Source: an uncultured Gammaproteobacteria bacterium (GTDB lineage: Bacteria; Pseudomonadota; Gammaproteobacteria; PS1; Pseudothioglobaceae). Taken from it: DNA of 45,469 bases. This document shows positions 39,915 through 45,469 of the stretch, piece after piece. The notes beneath the pieces were generated by a model. The model searched no databases. It had not been told where the DNA came from and saw only the letters and a list, made by a program, of their open reading frames with translations. Position 1 is the first letter of the stretch. Every line of letters starts with the position of its first letter. A program made the translations under genes and the position numbers. The stretch is taken from contig CALBNC010000114.1 of NCBI GenBank assembly GCA_937896195.1, forward strand, positions 1 through 45,469. The letters are read 5' to 3'.

Positions 39915-41207
39915 CTAGACTTTATTTTTCTTAAGGCGTTCAATACCTAACATCTTAAAGATGTATTTTTGATAAGCCGGCTCTGGGTTGCCAACTTTCA
40001 TGTTTCGAATAAAGAACTTTTCGAAAGCAATTTTAGCTAAATGCATCATTTTACCTTTCTTCGCCCAAGTTACATTTCTTGGTGGAATTTGTGGCATGGC
40101 AACAAAGGCTGCGCCAGTATCGCCCATATCAGCAATACAGACAGCATTCCAAGTTGGAATATTTGAAGGCGCATTGCCAGCAATCATGTCTTCAATGTTG
40201 TGCACAATAGCAGTCACCATTGATTCAATCATATAGCCTGTTTTTGGCGTACCACACATAACCGGTGTTGCTTCTACAGGTGGAATAGCGATATTCACAC
40301 CGAGGGAGAAAATGTTGTCTTTAACAGGTGATTGCTGGTAATCGTTGATCATAACAAAACCACGTGGGTTGACATATCCTGGATCAACCTCTGCCAATTT
40401 AGCAACAGTATCAACGCCTTTAAATGCCGGTAAAAACATGGTGTGCTTCGTGGCTACTTCGTGGGTTTTAATTGTTTTACCCTCGTCGTCCACTTCATCA
40501 ACTGTAACTGTGTCAGCTGTTATAGAGGCAACCTTTGAATTAGTAATCCATTTAATATGACGACTTCTGAATTCAGATTCCAAAAGACCTTTTGAATCAC
40601 CAACGCCACCCAAACCTAAGTGGCCAATATAAGGTTCAGCAGTGACAAAGGTCATCGGGCACTTGTCGCGAATGCCACGTTTTTTCAAATCAGTATCCAT
40701 GATGGTTGCAAATTCATAAGCCGGGCCAAAGCATGATGCGCCTTGAACCGCACCGACCACAATCGGGCCGCCACCGTTTTCACAGAAAGTTTCCCATTCG
40801 CTAGAAGCGACCTTGGCATGAGCCGTCGTACAAATTGAGACACTATGTCCCTCAGGGCCAAGCCCCTCAACTTCATCAAAGGCAAGCTTAGGGCCAGTCG
40901 CCAATACTAGGTAATCATAGTCAACGGTTTGATCACCAACCAAAACTTGATTATCGTTTGGTTTGATTTCAGTCGCTTCACCAACGATTAAATTGATATC
41001 TTTACGTTTAAGTCTTGGTGCTAGCTCGAAGCTAATATCTTCTTCACTTCTCCAGCCCACTGCAAGCCAGGGGTTGGAAGGAATAAAGTTAAAGTTAGGG
41101 TTGTTAGATATAACAGTCACTTCGTGGCCGTTACCTAAAGTTTTCTTAATGTCGTAAGCAAAAGGCAATCCGCCCGTGCTCGCACCAATAACTACAATGT
41201 GCGCCAT
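39915..41207 (-). CDS. sqr: Sulfide:quinone oxidoreductase
   Basis: A 430-residue FAD enzyme that oxidises sulfide and reduces quinone at the cytoplasmic membrane. The N-terminal Rossmann motif VVIGASTGGLPFAYDI, YDYLVLATGPKLAF, and three cysteines at the positions used by sulfide:quinone oxidoreductases are present: Cys126 (VSICTT), Cys159 (QGASCFGPAYEFA) and Cys318 (PVMCGTPKTGYMIESM). The C-terminal amphipathic region (KKGKMMHLAKIAFEKFFIRNMKVG) fits membrane association. The three cysteines argue against a flavocytochrome c sulfide dehydrogenase or NDH-2. The SQR subtype is not assigned. It is monocistronic, with its own promoter and a clear AGGAG site. Confidence 0.88.
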   Translation of the reverse strand: MAHIVVIGASTGGLPFAYDIKKTLGNGHEVTVISNNPNFNFIPSNPWLAVGWRSEEDISFELAPRLKRKDINLIVGEATEIKPNDNQVLVGDQTVDYDYLVLATGPKLAFDEVEGLGPEGHSVSICTTAHAKVASSEWETFCENGGGPIVVGAVQGASCFGPAYEFATIMDTDLKKRGIRDKCPMTFVTAEPYIGHLGLGGVGDSKGLLESEFRSRHIKWITNSKVASITADTVTVDEVDDEGKTIKTHEVATKHTMFLPAFKGVDTVAKLAEVDPGYVNPRGFVMINDYQQSPVKDNIFSLGVNIAIPPVEATPVMCGTPKTGYMIESMVTAIVHNIEDMIAGNAPSNIPTWNAVCIADMGDTGAAFVAMPQIPPRNVTWAKKGKMMHLAKIAFEKFFIRNMKVGNPEPAYQKYIFKMLGIERLKKNKV

Positions 41208-41243
41208 ATTATTCTCCTCAAAAAGATGTCGTATAAAGGGCTT

Positions 41244-41272
41244 ATTATTCGCATGTCTTTATCTAATGTCAA
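41244..41272 (-). promoter_or_regulatory. Promoter for sqr
   Basis: On the minus strand, consensus -35 TTGACA (41272-41267), 17 bp, and -10 AATAAT (41249-41244). The start would be near 41237, about 30 nt before the ATG. Confidence 0.65.
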
Positions 41273-41343
41273 ATGTATTAGTGCATTGTGATATTAAAAG
41301 TCAATACGAACCCAATACATATATTCATAATATAAAAAAACAT

Positions 41344-41373
41344 TTGACGCTAGTAGAGTGGTTTATGTATAAT
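41344..41373 (+). promoter_or_regulatory. Promoter for the ATP synthase operon
   Basis: -35 TTGACG (41344-41349), 18 bp, consensus -10 TATAAT (41368-41373). The predicted start near 41380 is only about 4 nt before the atpI ATG, so the mRNA would be essentially leaderless. Confidence 0.7.
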
Positions 41374-41383
41374 ATTTTCACCT

Positions 41384-42483
<1,100 letters not shown>

Positions 42484-42504
42484 TTTTTTTATAAACAGGA
42501 GTAG

Positions 42505-42747
<243 letters not shown>

Positions 42748-42779
42748 ACACTGTTAATTTAAAGATAAAGGTTTAAGCT

Positions 42780-43250
42780 ATGAATATTAATTTGACAATG
42801 ATTGGCCAATTAATTATGTTTACCATGTTTACATGGTTTTGCATGAAATTTATTTGGCCACCAATTGTTGCCGCCATGGAAGAGCGTAAAAAGCATATTG
42901 AAGATGGTTTGCTTGCAGCAGAACGTGGACTTTCAGAGCAGATAGAGGCTGAGCAAAAAGCACAAGAGCTAATTAATCAGTCAAAAGATCAAGCTTCTGA
43001 AATTATTGCTAACGCATCTAAGCAAGCTTCCAACATGGTTGAAGAGGCTAAGGATGTTGCCTTGCAAGCTGCAGAAAAAGTTAAGTCACAAGCAACAATA
43101 GAGCTTGAACAAGATAAGGTGCGTGTGCGAAATGAGTTGCAAAGCCAAGTATCAAGTTTAGTGATGCAGGGCGTTAGGGCTGTTCTATCTAAAGAAGTGG
43201 ATGGTAAAACGCATAAGACCATGCTCAACAAATTGTCTCAAACACTATAG
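42780..43250 (+). CDS. atpF: ATP synthase F0 subunit b
   Basis: A 156-residue peripheral-stalk subunit. One N-terminal membrane helix (about 5-25, [21 protein letters not shown]) is followed by a long charged helix forming the dimeric stalk ([21 protein letters not shown] and onward). Length equals the E. coli protein. Only one b gene is present, with no b-prime, as expected in a gammaproteobacterium. Confidence 0.97.
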   Translation: MNINLTMIGQLIMFTMFTWFCMKFIWPPIVAAMEERKKHIEDGLLAAERGLSEQIEAEQKAQELINQSKDQASEIIANASKQASNMVEEAKDVALQAAEKVKSQATIELEQDKVRVRNELQSQVSSLVMQGVRAVLSKEVDGKTHKTMLNKLSQTL

Positions 43251-43259
43251 TAATCAATT

Positions 43260-43808
43260 ATGGAATTAGTAACAATTGCCAAACCTTATGCCAATGCAGT
43301 ATTTGAAATTGCACAGCAGGACAAGTCATACGATGGCTGGAAGTCAGTATTAGAGGCGGCGGCAGCACTCGTGAGTAATGAGAAGATGCAAAGTTATCTT
43401 GATTCTCCAAGCGTAACAAAGCAAGATAAAAGCGAAGCTATTCGAGGCTTGGTAGTAAAAATAACCGAGAGAAAGCTAGACTCCAAAGAAGATGAATTTT
43501 TATCTTTGATTTTGGAAAATAGCCGAACAGACGCGCTACCAAGCATTCTTGCTTTATTTGAAGAGCGTGCTAATGAATTTGAAGATGCGAAATTATTTCA
43601 AGTTATTAGCGCTTACAAATTAACAGCTGCAGAAGAGAAAAGCATTGCCACAGATCTTGGTGAAAAATACAATACAAATGTTAGTATTGAGACCACTATT
43701 GATGATGCTCTTGTTGGTGGCCTGGTAATAAAATTAGGAGACAAGGTGATCGATATGTCGATCAAAGCTCGTACAGATGAGCTAAGCTTGCGTCTTACAA
43801 CACATTAA
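43260..43808 (+). CDS. atpH: ATP synthase F1 subunit delta
   Basis: A 182-residue subunit linking the b stalk to the top of F1. The N-terminal helical domain (ITIAKPYANAVFEIAQQ-like start, then the WKSVLEAAAALV helix) and the C-terminal segment DDALVGGLVIKLGDKVIDMSIKARTDEL with the conserved GG are typical. It lies 9 bp after atpF and 27 bp before atpA in the standard order. Confidence 0.97.
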   Translation: MELVTIAKPYANAVFEIAQQDKSYDGWKSVLEAAAALVSNEKMQSYLDSPSVTKQDKSEAIRGLVVKITERKLDSKEDEFLSLILENSRTDALPSILALFEERANEFEDAKLFQVISAYKLTAAEEKSIATDLGEKYNTNVSIETTIDDALVGGLVIKLGDKVIDMSIKARTDELSLRLTTH

Positions 43809-43835
43809 TTATAAATTTATATAAAAGGAAGGGTT

Positions 43836-45377
43836 ATGCAATTAAACGCCAGCGAAATTAGTGATTTAATTAAAAAACAAATAGAAGGTTTCGACTTTAA
43901 AGCAGAGGCACGCACAGAAGGTGTTATTGTTAGTGTAAGTGATGGTATTGTTCGAATTCATGGCTTAGCTGATGTACAGTTTGGTGAAATGCTTGAATTT
44001 CCAAATAATACTTTCGGTATGGCGCTTAACCTTGAGCAAGATTCAGTGGGTGCAGTTGTCTTGGGCAGCTATCTTCACCTATCAGAAGGTGATATTGTTA
44101 AATGTACCAACAGACTGGTTGAAGTACCAGTAGGTGAAGCGTTATTAGGACGCGTGGTAAACCCATTGGGTCAGCCAATTGATGGTAAAGGCGCTATTGA
44201 TACAACAGAGTCTCTTCCACTAGAAATTATGGCACCAGGCGTTATTGAGCGTAAGTCTGTTGATCAACCAATTCAAACAGGTATTAAGGCAATTGATGCG
44301 ATGGTTCCAGTTGGCCGTGGCCAACGTGAACTTATCATTGGTGATCGTCAAACAGGTAAGACAGCTGTTGCCATCGATGCAATTATCAATCAAAAAGACA
44401 CAGGCATTCGTTGTGTTTATGTTGCTATTGGCCAAAAAGATTCTTCAGTAGCAGCTGTTGTTCGTAAATTAGAAGAGCATGGTGCATTAGAAAATACAAT
44501 TATTGTCAATGCTGGTGCAGCTTCATCTCCATCGCTACAATATATTGCACCTTATGCTGGTTGTTCGATGGCGGAGTATTTCCGTGACCGTGGCGAAGAT
44601 GCTTTAATTGTTTATGATGACTTAACTAAACAAGCCTGGGCATACCGTGAAGTATCATTACTACTAAAACGTCCACCAGGACGTGAAGCCTATCCAGGCG
44701 ATGTGTTTTACTTACACTCTCGATTATTGGAACGTGCTTCACGAGTAAATGCAGAGTATGTTGAGAAAATGACGAACGGTAAAGTTAAAGGCAAAACAGG
44801 TTCGTTAACTGCACTTCCAATTATTGAAACACAAGGTGGTGACGTTTCAGCATTTGTACCAACTAATGTAATTTCAATTACAGATGGTCAAATTTTCTTA
44901 GAAACAGATCTATTTAATGCTGGTATTAGACCCGCTATTAATGCAGGCCTCTCAGTATCTCGTGTGGGTGGCGCAGCGCAAACAAAAATTATTAAGAAGT
45001 TAGGTGGTGGTGTTCGACTAGATTTAGCGCAATATAGAGAATTAGCGGCTTTCGCTCAATTTTCTTCAGATCTTGACGCTGAAACTAAAGCACAAATTGA
45101 TCGTGGACAAAGAGTGACAGAGCTAATGAAGCAAAATCAATATAGACCTTTGTCTGTTGCTGAACTAGCTACCTCATTGTTTGCTGCAAACTCAGGATCT
45201 TTAGATGATCTTGAGGCTAATAAAGTAGTTGATTTTGAAAAAGCACTATTAACGTACATGGGCTCTAATCAAACAGAGTTAATGGACAACATTAACGAGA
45301 ACGGCGATTATAATGATGACATTGCTAGCAAATTACAAGCTGCAATTGATGATTTCAAGGCAAACCACACTTGGTAA
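43836..45377 (+). CDS. atpA: ATP synthase F1 subunit alpha
   Basis: A 513-residue non-catalytic nucleotide-binding subunit, the same length as in E. coli. Walker [14 protein letters not shown] (about 169-181), [45 protein letters not shown], and the arginine finger region [14 protein letters not shown]-like ([12 protein letters not shown]) are present. An AAGGAAGG-type ribosome site precedes the ATG. Nothing unusual. Confidence 0.98.
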   Translation: MQLNASEISDLIKKQIEGFDFKAEARTEGVIVSVSDGIVRIHGLADVQFGEMLEFPNNTFGMALNLEQDSVGAVVLGSYLHLSEGDIVKCTNRLVEVPVGEALLGRVVNPLGQPIDGKGAIDTTESLPLEIMAPGVIERKSVDQPIQTGIKAIDAMVPVGRGQRELIIGDRQTGKTAVAIDAIINQKDTGIRCVYVAIGQKDSSVAAVVRKLEEHGALENTIIVNAGAASSPSLQYIAPYAGCSMAEYFRDRGEDALIVYDDLTKQAWAYREVSLLLKRPPGREAYPGDVFYLHSRLLERASRVNAEYVEKMTNGKVKGKTGSLTALPIIETQGGDVSAFVPTNVISITDGQIFLETDLFNAGIRPAINAGLSVSRVGGAAQTKIIKKLGGGVRLDLAQYRELAAFAQFSSDLDAETKAQIDRGQRVTELMKQNQYRPLSVAELATSLFAANSGSLDDLEANKVVDFEKALLTYMGSNQTELMDNINENGDYNDDIASKLQAAIDDFKANHTW

Positions 45378-45386
45378 ATAAATAAT

Positions 45387-45469
45387 ATGGCAGCTGGAAA
45401 GGAAATTAGAACGCAGATCGCGAGTATTAAAAATACTCAAAAGATCACATCGGCCATGGAAATGGTGGC
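45387..45469 (+). CDS. atpG: ATP synthase F1 subunit gamma (5' end, cut by the window)
   Basis: Only the first 27 codons are inside the window. The N-terminus [18 protein letters not shown] then KITSAMEMV is the conserved gamma-subunit start, the long helix that rotates inside the alpha-beta hexamer. It begins 9 bp after the atpA stop, in the standard operon order; atpD and atpC are expected beyond the edge. Confidence 0.93.
   Translation, partial: MAAGKEIRTQIASIKNTQKITSAMEMV

Noticed and set aside
39915-41207. Flavocytochrome c sulfide dehydrogenase or NDH-2 as identity of the FAD protein
   Set aside because: There is no export signal and no partner cytochrome gene, and three cysteines sit at sulfide:quinone oxidoreductase positions.

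Overview
The window reads as an AT-rich gammaproteobacterial chromosome with a dense housekeeping backbone and no mobile element, CRISPR array, tRNA or rRNA gene that I can see. It carries a three-cysteine sulfide:quinone oxidoreductase, both oxygen-dependent (UbiB, UbiE, UbiJ) and oxygen-independent (UbiT, UbiU, UbiV) ubiquinone genes, an anaerobic class III ribonucleotide reductase under FNR-type sites, and low-complexity secreted proteins resembling sulfur globule proteins. Together these suggest a facultatively anaerobic sulfur oxidiser of the SUP05/Candidatus Thioglobus or thiotrophic-symbiont kind. That placement is inference from gene content and composition, not a phylogeny.

Layout. 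1-2.4 kb (minus): a translationally coupled operon of OmpR-type regulator, EnvZ-type kinase and a small membrane protein. 2.5-4.5 kb (plus): a divergent envelope operon of two His/Met-rich secreted paralogues, a glycine-zipper protein and cytochrome b561. 4.6-9.2 kb: an RND (MMPL) transporter, a LolA-like periplasmic protein and an outer-membrane barrel. 9.2-10.7 kb: two secreted Asn/Gly-rich proteins with strong promoters and terminators. 10.8-18.5 kb: an anaerobic island. A radical SAM gene plus ubiU-ubiV converges with ubiT, a small Cys-rich protein and a TauD-like protein. Divergent from ubiT lies nrdD, a separately encoded glycyl-radical segment, and nrdG. 18.5-37.3 kb (minus): tsf, rpsB, rpe, gpmI, ychF, pth, rplY, ubiB, ubiJ, ubiE, gltA, erpA, argC, accC, accB, aroQ, dsbD, adk, grpE. 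37.4-39.9 kb (plus): nadK, recN. 39.9-41.2 kb (minus): sqr. 41.4 kb to the edge (plus): the ATP synthase operon atpIBEFHA and the start of atpG.

Regulation. The clearest structure is in the anaerobic island. Three perfect TTGAT-N4-ATCAA palindromes lie about 41-43 bases upstream of the start inferred from a good -10 hexamer, one for each of the radical SAM-ubiU-ubiV, ubiT and nrdD transcripts. The nrdD promoter also carries two NrdR-like 16-mers 31 bp apart. This supports coordinated switching of quinone and deoxynucleotide synthesis when oxygen falls.

Most unusual items: a glycyl-radical domain of class III RNR encoded as its own 52-residue gene overlapping nrdD; an apparently oxygen-requiring dioxygenase fold and a Cys-rich small protein inside an FNR-type operon; a protein built from six 9-residue and five 8-residue repeats; a ribosomal protein S2 with a long Lys/Ala/Pro-rich tail; and mutually exclusive hairpins in the gltA leader.
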